The notes: generated by a model from the letters alone, not told the origin. A stretch of 64,000 bases of DNA from Rhodospirillaceae bacterium (GCA_947476695.1 CANJRD010000017.1:1-64000); one strand, 5' to 3'. Positions 25,539 to 35,985 are shown, counted from the first letter of the stretch. Numbers and translations are program-made.

Positions 25539-26726
25539 ATGATCGATTACGAAGACCAGAAAGGCTGGAGCCTCGAAACCAAACTGGTTCGCGGCGCCAC
25601 GCTGCGCAGTCAGTTCGGCGAGACCAACGAAGCCATCTTCACCACCTCGGGCTACGTCTACGAAAGCGCCGAGGAGGCCGAAGCCTCGTTCAACGGAACC
25701 AAGGAACGCTTCGTCTATTCGCGCTTCAAGAACCCGACCGTCGAGATGTTCGAGAAGCGCCTGGCACTGATCGAGGGCGCGGAAGATTGCCGCGCCACGG
25801 CCAGCGGCATGGCCGCGGTATTCGCCTCACTCGCCTGCCAGCTGTCCGCCGGCGACCGCCTGGTCGCGGCGCGCGCGATCTTCGGGTCGTGCCAATACAT
25901 CTGCGGCGACCTGTTGCCGCGTTTCGGCATCAAGACCGAATTCGTCGACGGCCGCGACCTCGACGCCTGGAAGAAGGCGCTGTCCACGCCGGCCAAGACC
26001 GTGTTCCTGGAAAGCCCGTCGAACCCCGGCCTCGAAGTGATCGACCTGAAACCGGTCTGCGATCTCGCCCACAAGGCCGGTGCCACCGTTGTCGTCGATA
26101 ACGTGTTCGCCTCGCCGATCCTGCAGAAACCGCTGAAGTTCGGGGCCGACGTCATCGTCTACTCCGCAACCAAGCACATCGATGGCCAGGGCCGCGTTCT
26201 GGGCGGCGCGGTGCTGGGCTCGAAGGAATTCATCGTCGACAAGCTGACCCCGTTCCTGCGTCACACGGGACCGAGCCTGTCGCCGTTCAACGCCTGGACG
26301 CTTTTGAAGGGTCTGGAGACGCTGGAACTGCGGATCGCGCGCCACTGCGACAACGCGCTCAAGGTCGCGCGCTTCCTCGAAGGCCAGAAGGGCATCACGC
26401 GCCTGCTGTACCCGGCGCTTGAAAGCCACCCGCAACACAAACTCGCGATGTCGCAGATGACGGCAGGCGGGTCGGTGATCGCGCTCGAGGTCGCCGGCGG
26501 AAAGCCCGCTGCGTTTGCGTTGCTGAACAAGCTCAAGCTGATCGACATCTCGAATAACCTCGGCGATGCGAAAAGCCTGATCTGCCATCCGTCGACCACG
26601 ACGCATCAGCGCCTGACACCGGAACAAAAAGCGGAGGTCGGCATCACCGATGGCTTCCTGCGCCTGTCGGTGGGGCTCGAGAATTCCGATGACTTGATTG
26701 GCGACCTGCGTCAGGCCATGGCCTGA
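25539..26726 (+). CDS. metZ: O-succinylhomoserine sulfhydrylase
   Basis: This 395-aa Cys/Met metabolism PLP enzyme makes homocysteine directly from O-succinyl- or O-acetylhomoserine and sulfide. The PLP lysine lies in YSATKHIDGQGRVLGGAVLG, the Asp in VVVDNVFASPIL, and the RFVYSRFKNPTVEMFEKRLA region matches the family. The GQGRVLGG stretch is typical of MetZ rather than MetB. ATG 25539 has CTGGAG upstream. Starting earlier would run into the terminator. The SAM-II riboswitch upstream supports a methionine role. apaG follows 31 bases later. Confidence 0.93.
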   Translation: MIDYEDQKGWSLETKLVRGATLRSQFGETNEAIFTTSGYVYESAEEAEASFNGTKERFVYSRFKNPTVEMFEKRLALIEGAEDCRATASGMAAVFASLACQLSAGDRLVAARAIFGSCQYICGDLLPRFGIKTEFVDGRDLDAWKKALSTPAKTVFLESPSNPGLEVIDLKPVCDLAHKAGATVVVDNVFASPILQKPLKFGADVIVYSATKHIDGQGRVLGGAVLGSKEFIVDKLTPFLRHTGPSLSPFNAWTLLKGLETLELRIARHCDNALKVARFLEGQKGITRLLYPALESHPQHKLAMSQMTAGGSVIALEVAGGKPAAFALLNKLKLIDISNNLGDAKSLICHPSTTTHQRLTPEQKAEVGITDGFLRLSVGLENSDDLIGDLRQAMA

Positions 26727-26757
26727 CGCAGTCGACATCTGCTAACCTAGCGGCGTC

Positions 26758-27150
26758 ATGTACGAGAAAATCACCCGCGACATTCAAGTCTCGGTCCGCC
26801 CGTTCTACCTTGAGGACCAATCCGCGCCGGACGAAGACCACTTCGTCTGGGCGTACAGGGTGAATATTGCCAACAACGGCGACGAAACCGTGCAACTGCT
26901 GGCGCGTCATTGGCGCATCACCGACAAACATGGGCATCTGCAGGAAGTGAACGGCCCCGGTGTCGTCGGCGAACAGCCGGTGCTGAAGCCGGGAGAGTCG
27001 TTCGAGTACACATCCGGCTGCCCGCTTGGCACGCCGTCAGGCATCATGGTCGGCACCTACGACATGACGACTGCGAACGGCGAACGCTTCAGTATTGATA
27101 TTCCTGCCTTTTCACTCGACAGCCCCTATGACACCGCGGCCATGAACTAA
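26758..27150 (+). CDS. apaG: ApaG domain protein
   Basis: The 130-aa product matches ApaG in length and in motifs: [20 protein letters not shown], the [20 protein letters not shown] stretch, [14 protein letters not shown] and the GTYDM ending. ApaG has a fibronectin-III-like beta fold. It has been linked with Co/Mg efflux phenotypes, but its biochemical role is unclear. It lies 31 bases after metZ, an association seen in other alphaproteobacteria, and is probably read through from the metZ transcript. Confidence 0.93.
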   Translation: MYEKITRDIQVSVRPFYLEDQSAPDEDHFVWAYRVNIANNGDETVQLLARHWRITDKHGHLQEVNGPGVVGEQPVLKPGESFEYTSGCPLGTPSGIMVGTYDMTTANGERFSIDIPAFSLDSPYDTAAMN

Positions 27151-27276
27151 GGGGTTGCACCCACGAGGTGTAATCCACATTTGAGTCGTCGCCGTATAAG
27201 GCTATGAAACCGACCCGAGCGGACTTCCTTCCGCCTGCGGCATGTCCATCAGATCGTTTGCGACAGAGGCCCTCTC

Positions 27277-27876
27277 ATGAGCCCACATAATCCCGATCAG
27301 CCTCCCGCGCGCCCGACGCGCGAGCAAGCAGAGGACGCGGTGCGTCTGCTGATCCGCTGGACCGGCGACGACCCGTCGCGCGAGGGCCTGCTTGGCACGC
27401 CTGATCGTGTCGTGCGGTCGTACGAAGAATTCTACGCGGGCTATTCCCAGGACCCCGTGGCGATTCTGCGCACCACTTTCGAGGAGACGGAAGGGTACGA
27501 CGAGGTCGTGCTGTTGAAGGACATTTCGTTCCACAGCCATTGCGAACACCACATGGTGCCTATCACCGGTCGCGCGCATGTCGCCTATCTGCCCGACAAG
27601 CGGGTCGTTGGCATCTCGAAGCTCGCGCGCGTGGTGGAAGCCTACGCCAAGCGGCTTCAGATTCAGGAAAAGATGACCGCCCAGATCGCCAACGCCATCA
27701 ACGATGTGCTGCATCCCAAAGGCGTGGCCGTGGTGGTCGAGGCCGAACACCAGTGCATGACCACGCGCGGCATCCATAAGTCGGGCGTCTCGATGGTGAC
27801 GTCCACCATGCTCGGCGCTTTCCGCGACGATCACGCCACCCGCCGCGAATTCCTCACTTTAATCGGTAAGGCCTGA
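27277..27876 (+). CDS. folE: GTP cyclohydrolase I
   Basis: The 199-aa product is the type I GTP cyclohydrolase that makes 7,8-dihydroneopterin triphosphate for folate synthesis. Zinc and catalytic motifs are visible: [20 protein letters not shown] (Cys and His), [17 protein letters not shown], and [12 protein letters not shown] supplying the second zinc Cys. Length is normal. A 126-bp gap separates it from apaG and probably contains its own promoter, though I cannot fix the boxes. Confidence 0.96.
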   Translation: MSPHNPDQPPARPTREQAEDAVRLLIRWTGDDPSREGLLGTPDRVVRSYEEFYAGYSQDPVAILRTTFEETEGYDEVVLLKDISFHSHCEHHMVPITGRAHVAYLPDKRVVGISKLARVVEAYAKRLQIQEKMTAQIANAINDVLHPKGVAVVVEAEHQCMTTRGIHKSGVSMVTSTMLGAFRDDHATRREFLTLIGKA

Positions 27877-27934
27877 GACGGCTCGTTAAGGGCCCTTGTC
27901 AGCCGGGACGCACGCGCCTAAACCCGAAGGCGCC

Positions 27935-28786
27935 ATGAACACCGACTTACCGCCCGCCACTCTTCCGCCTCGCACCAATATGGCCGCGTTCGACGCGCCG
28001 TTGCCGCGCCAGATCGGCGCCGTGAATTGGCGCGGCACCTGGGAGCTGTACCTCAAGGAGGTGCGGCGCTTCTGGAAGGTGGCGGTGCAAACGATCTTCG
28101 CGCCGGTCGTCACCAGCCTGATGTTCCTGCTCATCATGGTCTTTGCCTTCGGGCGCAGCGGCACCACGATCGGCGGTTATCCCTTCGAGGATTTCCTCGT
28201 GCCGGGGCTTGTCATCATGACGATGATCCAGAATGCCTTCGCCAACACATCGTCCTCGATCATGGTGGCCAAGGTCCAGGGCCACATCGTCGACGTGCTG
28301 ATGCCGCCGTTGAGCGCGACCGAACTGACGATCGCCTGGACCCTGGGCGGTGTCACGCGCGGACTGGCGGTCGGCATCGTCGCCATCGCCGTGATGGCGT
28401 TCTTCGCCGACCTTCACGTCTACAGCCTGCCGCTGATCCTGTTCCACGCGGTCGCGGGTTGCCTGTTCATGTCGACGGCCGGCGTGATCGGCGCGATCTG
28501 GGCGGAGAAGTTCGACCACATGGCCGCGATCACCAACTTTATCGTCACGCCGCTGACGTTCCTGTCCGGCACCTTCTACACCGTCGACCGCTTGCCGCCC
28601 TGGGCGCGCTTCATGGCGCACTACAATCCGTTCTTCTACAACATCGACGGATTCCGCCACGGCTTCCTCGGCGGCGATGCCTCCAGCCCCGTCGGGCTCG
28701 GCATCGCGGTGATGGTCGCCGTCAACGTGGTGCTGATGATCTGGTGCTACCTTATGATCCGCAGCGGCTATAAGCTCAAGGCCTGA
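27935..28786 (+). CDS. ABC-2 type transporter permease
   Basis: The 283-aa protein has about six membrane helices after a cytosolic start, including APVVTSLMFLLIMVFAFG, ANTSSSIMVAKVQGHIVDVL and PLTFLSGTFYTVDRLPPWAR, the classic ABC-2 permease signature. YNPFFYNIDGFRHGFLG follows in the last third. ABC-2 permeases export polysaccharides, lipids or drugs. The ATPase partner normally sits next to it but is not in this window, so it must pair with one elsewhere. GAAGG precedes ATG 27935. Confidence 0.9.
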   Translation: MNTDLPPATLPPRTNMAAFDAPLPRQIGAVNWRGTWELYLKEVRRFWKVAVQTIFAPVVTSLMFLLIMVFAFGRSGTTIGGYPFEDFLVPGLVIMTMIQNAFANTSSSIMVAKVQGHIVDVLMPPLSATELTIAWTLGGVTRGLAVGIVAIAVMAFFADLHVYSLPLILFHAVAGCLFMSTAGVIGAIWAEKFDHMAAITNFIVTPLTFLSGTFYTVDRLPPWARFMAHYNPFFYNIDGFRHGFLGGDASSPVGLGIAVMVAVNVVLMIWCYLMIRSGYKLKA

Positions 28787-28804
28787 CGCCGCCGGAGGAT
28801 TTGC

Positions 28805-29521
28805 GTGGTAGCCCAATTTAGAATGACCCCCGATATCCTGAGCGACGCCGTATGGCGCCAGGTCTTCAGCGAGATCGAAGCCGAAGTCCCGGCGATGCGT
28901 GCGTCCATCCAGTCGGTCTTCGCGGCATGCGAAGCCATCCGCGGGCAAATGGACGTCAAGACCGGCAGCATCAGCACCGCCAGTGCCACAGCGCTGTATG
29001 CCCTGGTGCGGCATGTAAAGCCGCGAACCGTGTTCGAGATCGGTACCTTCATCGGAAAATCGACACTGTCCATGGCCAAGGCCATGGACGCCGCGGGAAT
29101 CGACGGCACCATCTTCACGTGCGACGGCTCGAACGCGTTTCTGGTCCCGGTTCAGGAAACGAAAGCGAAAATCGTCGGCTATCCGAAGACCATGAGCACG
29201 GAGGCCTTGCGTCAGGTCGCCGACACAGGTGCCAAGATCGACTTCATGCACCTCGACGGGCGGATGAACGACGAGGACATGGAAATCATTGCCCAGATCG
29301 CCGACCCTCGCGTTGTCGTCGCGATAGACGATTTCGAGGCCGCGGAAAAAGGCGTCATCAACTTCGCAAGGATGCGCAAGCATCCCTTCTTTGCGAAGCA
29401 CGTGTTGGTGAACCCCCCTCGGACAACGCTGTGCCGCGAGCTCGATTTCATAAGCACTTCGACCACCGCCGTGATGGCGCCGCTCACAAGCTTTGCCTTC
29501 GTGGCCCAGCCGTTTTGGTGA
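28805..29521 (+). CDS. Class I SAM-dependent methyltransferase
   Basis: The 238-aa protein has FEIGTFIGKSTLSMAKAM as SAM motif I, IFTCDGSN as the acidic strand-2 end, and IDFMHLDGRMND then VVVAIDDFEAAEKGV as the catalytic-side motifs. These resemble the O-methyltransferase/methyltransferase_24 group. The GTG at 28805 is preceded by GGAGG. It lies 18 bases after the ABC-2 permease and may be co-transcribed. The substrate is unknown. Glycan or small-molecule methylation are options. Confidence 0.82.
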   Translation: MVAQFRMTPDILSDAVWRQVFSEIEAEVPAMRASIQSVFAACEAIRGQMDVKTGSISTASATALYALVRHVKPRTVFEIGTFIGKSTLSMAKAMDAAGIDGTIFTCDGSNAFLVPVQETKAKIVGYPKTMSTEALRQVADTGAKIDFMHLDGRMNDEDMEIIAQIADPRVVVAIDDFEAAEKGVINFARMRKHPFFAKHVLVNPPRTTLCRELDFISTSTTAVMAPLTSFAFVAQPFW

Positions 29522-29566
29522 CGCGCTGGCCCACGGCGGGGGTTCCGTGACAGTTCGAGGGCGGGA

Positions 29567-29594
29567 TTGACAATCCGCCGCCATCGCGTATTGA
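29567..29594 (+). promoter_or_regulatory. Promoter upstream of argD
   Basis: A consensus TTGACA (29567-29572) is followed after 16 bases by TATTGA (29589-29594). The expected start near 29601 lies a few bases before the hairpin-plus-T-tract at 29607. The -35 is perfect and the -10 is moderate. Confidence 0.55.
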
Positions 29595-29606
29595 TATCGC
29601 CTTAAC

Positions 29607-29638
29607 CGGGTGGCCTTAGAGCCGCCCGTTTTATTTTT
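29607..29638 (+). terminator. Intrinsic terminator in the argD leader
   Basis: CGGGTGGC (29607-29614) pairs over eight bases (one G-T) with GCCGCCCG (29621-29628) around a six-base loop. TTTTATTTTT follows (29629-29638). It could end the upstream methyltransferase transcript. If the promoter at 29567 is real, the same hairpin would also terminate or modulate the argD transcript almost at its start. Confidence 0.85.
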
Positions 29639-29675
29639 CCGTCTCGGCGATTCGAGCGCAGACGGGGGACGAGAG

Positions 29676-30851
29676 ATGACCATTACCCCGGTAATGCCCA
29701 CCTACGGGCGTGTCGACGTGATGTTCGAGCGCGGTGAAGGCGCTTGGCTCTACGCCAAGGACGGCCGCCGTTTCCTCGACTTCGGTGGCGGTGTCGCCGT
29801 GAACGCGCTGGGCCATGCCCATCCGCACCTCGTCGCCGCGCTGCAAGCGCAAGCCGCGAAGCTGTGGCATTGCTCCAACCTCTACCGCGTCGAAGGCCAG
29901 GAAAAGCTGGCCGAGCGCCTGGTCGCGAACACGTTCGCCGACACGGTGTTCTTCTGCAATTCCGGCGCGGAAGCGATGGAGTGCTCGATCAAGATCGCGC
30001 GGCGCTATCACCAGGCGCAGGGCCGTAAGGAAAAGTATCGCGTCATCACCGCGCGCGGCGCGTTCCATGGCCGCACGCTGGCGACCATCGCCGCCGGCGG
30101 TCAGGAAAAGCACCTCGACGGCTTCGCGCCCAAGGTCGACGGTTTCGACCAGGTTGCGTTCGGCAATTTGAATGAACTGCGCGCCGCCATCACGCCGCAG
30201 ACCGCGGCGATCGTCGTCGAGCCCGTGCAGGGCGAAGGCGGCATCGTGCCCGCGACGGTGGACTACCTGAAGGGTCTGCGCACCGTGGCCGACGAGTTCG
30301 GCCTGCTGCTGATCTTCGACGAAGTGCAGACCGGCATGGGCCGTACCGGCGCGCTGTTCGCGCACCAATCCGCCGGCGTGACGCCGGACGTCATGGCGGC
30401 GGCCAAAGGTCTCGGCGGCGGCTTTCCGGTCGGCGCCTGCCTCGCGACCGAAGCGGCGGCGAAGTACATGACTCCCGGCTCGCATGGGTCCACCTTCGGC
30501 GGCAATCCGTTGGCCATGGCCGCGGCCAACGCCGTCGCCGACGTGATGCTGGCAGACGGCTTCATGGCCCAGGTCAATAAAGCGTCCGAGCACCTGTGGT
30601 CGCTGCTCCATCCGCTGGTGAAGAAGCATCCGAAAGTGTTCGCCGAAGTGCGCGGCAAAGGCCTGATGATCGGCCTGAAGTGCGTCGCGCCGAACACCGA
30701 CATCATCAATCGTGCTTTCGATAACGGCCTGCTCACCGTCAGTGCCGGCGACAACGTCATGCGTTTGTTGCCGCCCCTGATCGTCACGCCGGAAGAAAGC
30801 GAAGCCGCGGTCGCGATCCTCGATCGCAGCGCCGGCGAAATCGCCGCCTAA
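29676..30851 (+). CDS. argD: Acetylornithine aminotransferase
   Basis: This 391-aa class III aminotransferase converts N-acetylglutamate semialdehyde to N-acetylornithine in arginine synthesis and may also serve lysine synthesis. Motifs include [34 protein letters not shown] with the PLP-binding Asp, and [18 protein letters not shown] around the PLP lysine. GGGGGACGAGAG precedes the ATG. argF follows 19 bases later, making an argD-argF unit. Confidence 0.95.
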   Translation: MTITPVMPTYGRVDVMFERGEGAWLYAKDGRRFLDFGGGVAVNALGHAHPHLVAALQAQAAKLWHCSNLYRVEGQEKLAERLVANTFADTVFFCNSGAEAMECSIKIARRYHQAQGRKEKYRVITARGAFHGRTLATIAAGGQEKHLDGFAPKVDGFDQVAFGNLNELRAAITPQTAAIVVEPVQGEGGIVPATVDYLKGLRTVADEFGLLLIFDEVQTGMGRTGALFAHQSAGVTPDVMAAAKGLGGGFPVGACLATEAAAKYMTPGSHGSTFGGNPLAMAAANAVADVMLADGFMAQVNKASEHLWSLLHPLVKKHPKVFAEVRGKGLMIGLKCVAPNTDIINRAFDNGLLTVSAGDNVMRLLPPLIVTPEESEAAVAILDRSAGEIAA

Positions 30852-30870
30852 CTGGAACTTGCGTGCAGCC

Positions 30871-31769
<899 letters not shown>

Positions 31770-31785
<16 letters not shown>

Positions 31786-32756
31786 TCGACGCGACCTCCG
31801 TTCCCACCAGCGACGTCAGCGTCGCCTTCCTGATCAACGACGGCGCGTTCCGCGGGCGCTTCGTGCGACTGACCGGCTCGGTTAGCGAAATCCTGAAACG
31901 CCACGGCGACCCCGCCGAAGTCAACGCGCTGCTGGCCGAGGCCTTGGTCTCGGCAATCGCGCTGGCCAGCGGCCTCAAGTACGAGGGCGTGTTCACCCTG
32001 CAAATGCAGGGCGACGGGCCGGTGAACGTGCTTGTGGCCGATGTCAGGTCGAACGGTCACATCCGCGCCTGCGCGAAGTACGACCCGGAACGCCTTGCCG
32101 CCGAAGTCGCGCGTAAGCGTCCCGACGGCAAGGCGCCGCACCTGCTCGGAGGCGGGCATCTCGCCTTCACGGTCGATCAAGGCCCCGACACGGAACGCTA
32201 TCAAGGCATCGTCGAGCTTTCCGGCGGCGGCTTGGCCGAGTCCGTCCATGAGTACTTCCGCCAGTCGGAACAGCTTGAGTCCGCGCTGAAGGTGGCTGTG
32301 AGCCCGCCGCCGGCCGGCACGGACGGCCCCTGGACGGCGGCCGCGCTGCTGATCCAGCGCATGCCCGAGGAGGGCGCCGGCCGCATCCACACACCGCGCG
32401 AGGATCTGGAGGACGACTGGCGCGCCGCCGTCATCCTGTTGGGCAGCATGAAGGACAGCGAGCTGCTGGACCCGTCCCTGTCGGCCCTGGAAGTCGTGTA
32501 CCGGACTTACGGCTCGGTCGGCGCCCGGCTGGTCCAGGCGAAACCCATCGCGGCGGTCTGCCGCTGCTCACGTGCGAAGAGCTCACGGATTGTTGCATCT
32601 TTTCCGATAGACGAACTGCGGAACCTTTCGGACGACGGGAGAGTTCGTATGACGTGCGAATTCTGCCGGTCTGAGTATACTTTTACGCTCGAAGAGCTTG
32701 AGACGATTGTCCGCGAATCGCGCCCCTCCCCCCCAGAGACAGGCGACTCCCCATGA
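31770..32756 (+). CDS. hslO: Redox-regulated chaperone Hsp33
   Basis: The 328-aa protein has the Hsp33 N-terminal fold and a C-terminal redox zinc site: CRCS and CEFC, the CxC and CxxC pairs. Oxidation releases zinc and activates the holdase. The start is one of two adjacent GTG codons at 31770/31773, after AGAAAGGA, within the end of argF. Its association with argF is seen in many alphaproteobacteria. The N-terminus is about 30 residues longer than in E. coli Hsp33. Confidence 0.95.
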
Positions 32757-33352
32757 CCCTCCTTTCGTCCCCGCGCGCCACTCGCGCCTTTGCCACCATA
32801 GTTCTGCTGTTTGCCGCTTGGGCCCTGCCCGCCGCGGCGCAGGAGCCCATCGCGCTCGCGCCGCCCGACAAGCCGCCGGTGATGGTCGAAGCCACTACCC
32901 TCGACGTCCGCAACGCCGACGCCTCGCCGACGACCTACCCTTACGTCACCTCGCGCTCGCCGGTCACCTATGACCAGGCGGTCAAGGCCTGGGCCGCGCA
33001 GCGCTTCAAGCTGACCGGCGGCAGCGTGAACACCCTGCGCATCACGATGCGCCAGGGCTCCATCGTCGAGAAGCTTTTGCCAATCACGAAGGGCATCAAG
33101 GGCTGGTTCAAGAAGGACCAGAACGCGGAATACACCGCGACCCTCGATCTCGAGATCGCCATCGTCGATCCGAACGGCAAGGTTCTGACCACGGCCGACG
33201 GCAAATCCTACGCCACCGAGACCATCCGCGAGGATGCGACCAGTTCGGATCGCACGAACGCCTGGCTCAATCTGCTCAAGAAGACGTTCGAGACGCTCGA
33301 CGGCGATCTGGTCTCGCGCATGCGGACCACGATGACCGGCTACGTGCAGTAA
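32753..33352 (+). CDS. Secreted hypothetical protein
   Basis: The 199-aa product has a signal peptide (hydrophobic AFATIVLLFAAWALPAAAQ, cleavage after AAA or AQ) and no lipobox. The mature part is an alpha/beta domain with segments YDQAVKAWAAQRFKLTGG and TLDLEIAIVDPNGKVL, suggesting a periplasmic domain of unknown function. It overlaps the hslO stop by four bases (ATGA). No enzymatic motif is visible. Confidence 0.75.
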   Translation: MTLLSSPRATRAFATIVLLFAAWALPAAAQEPIALAPPDKPPVMVEATTLDVRNADASPTTYPYVTSRSPVTYDQAVKAWAAQRFKLTGGSVNTLRITMRQGSIVEKLLPITKGIKGWFKKDQNAEYTATLDLEIAIVDPNGKVLTTADGKSYATETIREDATSSDRTNAWLNLLKKTFETLDGDLVSRMRTTMTGYVQ

Positions 33353-33372
33353 ACGGACAAAGGGGCGGCGCC

Positions 33373-33990
33373 ATGCCCCGCGCCGCCCCCACGTCGCGCG
33401 AAGAGCCGCCGTCCGAAGACGCGCCGCGCAAAACCGTGCGCCGTCCGCCCAAGCGGATGACCGAAAAGCGGCTGGCCAACATCGCCGCCTACTACCTTCA
33501 ACGCTACAGCAGCACCGCGCCGCAACTGCGCCAGGTGCTCACGCGCCGCTGCGACCGCTCGCAGAAGGCCGAAGGTGCGGCGCCGCGCGCAGAGATGATC
33601 GAATGGGTCAACGCGCTGGTCGCGCGGCTGGTGGCTGCGGGCGCGGTGAATGACGCCGCCTACGCCGCGGGCAAAGCCGCACGCATGCGCGGCCTGGGCA
33701 AGGGATCTGGCCGCATCCGTGCCGCCTTGAGGGCCAAAGGGATCACTGCCGACGAGGCCGAGCGCGTCGTCGCCGAGACCGCGACCCGCGCCGACGGCTC
33801 CAGCGCCGATCTTGCCGCAGCCCTTGGCTACATCCGGCGCCGCCGGCTTGGGCCCTTCCGCAAGACGCCGCGTGACCGCGATACCGATCGCCGCGATCTG
33901 GGCGCGCTGGTCCGCGCCGGCTTCGGCCTCGACGTGGCGCGCGAGGCGCTCAAAATCTCAGATACGGAAGCCGAAGATTGGAACGAATGA
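33373..33990 (+). CDS. recX: RecX-family regulatory protein
   Basis: This 205-aa basic protein has the RecX helical repeats: an N-terminal RLANIAAYYLQRYSSTAPQL unit and an AVNDAAYAAGKAARMRGLGK unit. A later unit has GRIRAALRAKGITADEAERV. RecX inhibits or tunes RecA filaments. recA is not nearby, which is usual in alphaproteobacteria. The C-terminus overlaps the MFS gene start by four bases. Divergence is high, so RecX is a family-level call. Confidence 0.82.
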   Translation: MPRAAPTSREEPPSEDAPRKTVRRPPKRMTEKRLANIAAYYLQRYSSTAPQLRQVLTRRCDRSQKAEGAAPRAEMIEWVNALVARLVAAGAVNDAAYAAGKAARMRGLGKGSGRIRAALRAKGITADEAERVVAETATRADGSSADLAAALGYIRRRRLGPFRKTPRDRDTDRRDLGALVRAGFGLDVAREALKISDTEAEDWNE

Positions 33991-35540
33991 CCCCCGCTCG
34001 TGCCTGGATCGGTTTCGGTGCCATGGCGGTGGGCATGTTCCTGGCCATCCTGGATATCCAGGTGGTCGCGAGTTCGTTGATCGATATCCAGGCCGATCTG
34101 CGCATCCCCGCCGACAAGCTCAGCTATCTGCAAACCGTCTACCTGATCGCCGAGGTGATCGCGATTGCCATCACCGGCTGGCTGACGCGCGCGTTCTCGC
34201 TGCGCTGGCTGTTCGTCGGCGGACTGATTGGCTTCGTCGCCGCAAGCATCGCCTGTGCCGTGTCGCCCAATTATCCGACGCTCTACGTCTTCCGCGCGGT
34301 TCAAGGCCTGTTCGGCGGCGTGCTAATCCCGAGCGTGTTCTCCGCCACGCTGCTGATGTTCCCACGCGAGCGCCAGACGCTGGCCACCGTTATCGGCGGC
34401 GGCTTTGCCACGCTGGCCCCGACACTGGGCCCCTTCATCGGCGGCTGGATCACCGAGACGCTGTCCTGGCACTGGCTGTTCCTGGTCAACGTCGTGCCGG
34501 GATTGATCGCCGCCGTCATTGTCGCAACGCTGGTGCGCATCGATGAACCCGACCTCGCGCGTCTGCGCCGTTTGGATTGGCTGACGCTCGTGCTGGCCGC
34601 CGTGTCGCTCGCGACGCTGGAGCTGACGCTGAAAGAAGCGCCGGTGCGCGGATGGCTTTCGCCGACAGCTGTGGGCCTGGCAGCGCTCTGTATCGCAACC
34701 GGCGCCATCGCCATTCAGCGCAGCCGCACACGGGCCGAGCCTTTGCTTGCGGTCGACGTTTTCGCCGACCGCACTTTCGCCATCGCATCGGTCTACAGCT
34801 TCGTGCTGGGCATGGCGCTTTATGGCGCGGTCTACCTGCTGCCGTTGTTCCTCGGGATCGTGCGCGTGCTCGGACCGCTGGAGATCGGCACGATCATGGT
34901 CGTGACCGGCGCGGCGCAGCTTGCCTTCTCGCCGGTGGCGGCGCGGCTGGAAGAGCGGATGAATCCGCTGATCCTGACCGCCGCGGGTTATGCCTTGTTC
35001 GGGGCGGGTATGCTACTCAATGCACGCACAACCCCGACCTGGGATTTCAAGGAACTCCTGGCGCCTCAAATCCTGCGCGGGGTCGCGCTGCTATTGTGCC
35101 TTCTGCCGACGACACGACTGGCGCTCGGGAGCCTGACGCCGGCGCAGGTGCCGCAGGGCTCAAGCCTGTTCAATCTCATGCGCAATATCGGCGGGGCGGT
35201 CGGGCTGGCGTTGATCGACACCATTCTCACGACGCGCACACCGGCGCATGTCGAAGAATTGATCGCTAAGCTGCAGGCCGGTGACCGGGCGACCGCCGCG
35301 TTCGTGGGCTTGCCGCTCGAGCGCTTTCAGGGCGTGCCGCTTGGACCTATCGACGACTCCACGCGCGATATGGTGGAGCCCTTGGTGAAGGCCGCCGCGG
35401 CGACCCAGAGCCTTAACGACGGCTGGACGCTACTCGGCATCCTCTGCCTCGCCACGCTCGTTCTGCTGCCGTTTATGAAGGCCGCAACGCCAACGCCGCA
35501 TTCTCGGCCCGCAGACGCACCGCCAACACCGCTGCATTGA
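33987..35540 (+). CDS. MFS drug-type exporter, DHA2/EmrB family
   Basis: The 517-aa membrane protein has 14 predicted helices and the DHA2 landmark motifs: FLAILDIQVVASSLIDI in helix 1, an RAVQGLFGGVLIPSVFSATL helix, and the GPFIGGWITETLSWHWLFLV motif C-like stretch. EmrB-type pumps export drugs or amphipathic molecules by proton antiport. Its 3' end overlaps the convergent ICMT-type gene by 68 bases. Export of the polyketide made by that locus is an attractive guess. Confidence 0.9.
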   Translation: MTPARAWIGFGAMAVGMFLAILDIQVVASSLIDIQADLRIPADKLSYLQTVYLIAEVIAIAITGWLTRAFSLRWLFVGGLIGFVAASIACAVSPNYPTLYVFRAVQGLFGGVLIPSVFSATLLMFPRERQTLATVIGGGFATLAPTLGPFIGGWITETLSWHWLFLVNVVPGLIAAVIVATLVRIDEPDLARLRRLDWLTLVLAAVSLATLELTLKEAPVRGWLSPTAVGLAALCIATGAIAIQRSRTRAEPLLAVDVFADRTFAIASVYSFVLGMALYGAVYLLPLFLGIVRVLGPLEIGTIMVVTGAAQLAFSPVAARLEERMNPLILTAAGYALFGAGMLLNARTTPTWDFKELLAPQILRGVALLLCLLPTTRLALGSLTPAQVPQGSSLFNLMRNIGGAVGLALIDTILTTRTPAHVEELIAKLQAGDRATAAFVGLPLERFQGVPLGPIDDSTRDMVEPLVKAAAATQSLNDGWTLLGILCLATLVLLPFMKAATPTPHSRPADAPPTPLH

Positions 35541-35985
35541 GCACGGTGAAAATCGCCGCGATCTGCCAAGCACCAACCGCCAACGGCAACAGGGCGATCT
35601 CGGCGACAACGACGGCGTAGTTCGGATGCTTGAGAACGCGATAGGGGCCGCGCCGCACCAACGGGGCATCCGGGACGCAGATGATCCGCGTGGTCCAATA
35701 CGGCCCCAACGTCCGTATCACCCAGACGCGCAAGGGCTGCACAGCGAGATAGGCCAGCGCCCAGCCGAGATGCAGCGGCGCATCGGTCCTGGCGATCCAG
35801 GCTGCGAGCGTCAGAAGCCACAGCGTATGCACAGCGACGATAAGTGGATAATGCGCCGCGCCCACTTCCCGCGCACCGCGCGCAATCAGCGCCCGCGTAT
35901 TGCGTTGCGCAACGGCGAGTTCGACGAGACGTGCGAGCGCCACGGCGATCAACAGCGTCCACGAGGCCCAGACCGGCAGCATCAT
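35473..35985 (-). CDS. ICMT-family membrane methyltransferase (BpsB/YpbQ-like)
   Basis: The 170-aa protein has about four membrane helices and the isoprenylcysteine carboxyl methyltransferase core: a GPYRVLKHPNYAVVVAEI motif (RHPxY-type SAM site) plus a following NAAVLAVRLRAENAAL helix. In Bacillus, an ICMT-type protein (YpbQ/BpsB) methylates alkylpyrones made by the type III PKS BpsA. Here the ATG overlaps the upstream PKS stop by ATGA, the same pairing. A second ATG follows directly at 35982. Confidence 0.85.
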   Translation of the reverse strand: MMLPVWASWTLLIAVALARLVELAVAQRNTRALIARGAREVGAAHYPLIVAVHTLWLLTLAAWIARTDAPLHLGWALAYLAVQPLRVWVIRTLGPYWTTRIICVPDAPLVRRGPYRVLKHPNYAVVVAEIALLPLAVGAWQIAAIFTVLNAAVLAVRLRAENAALALRPS

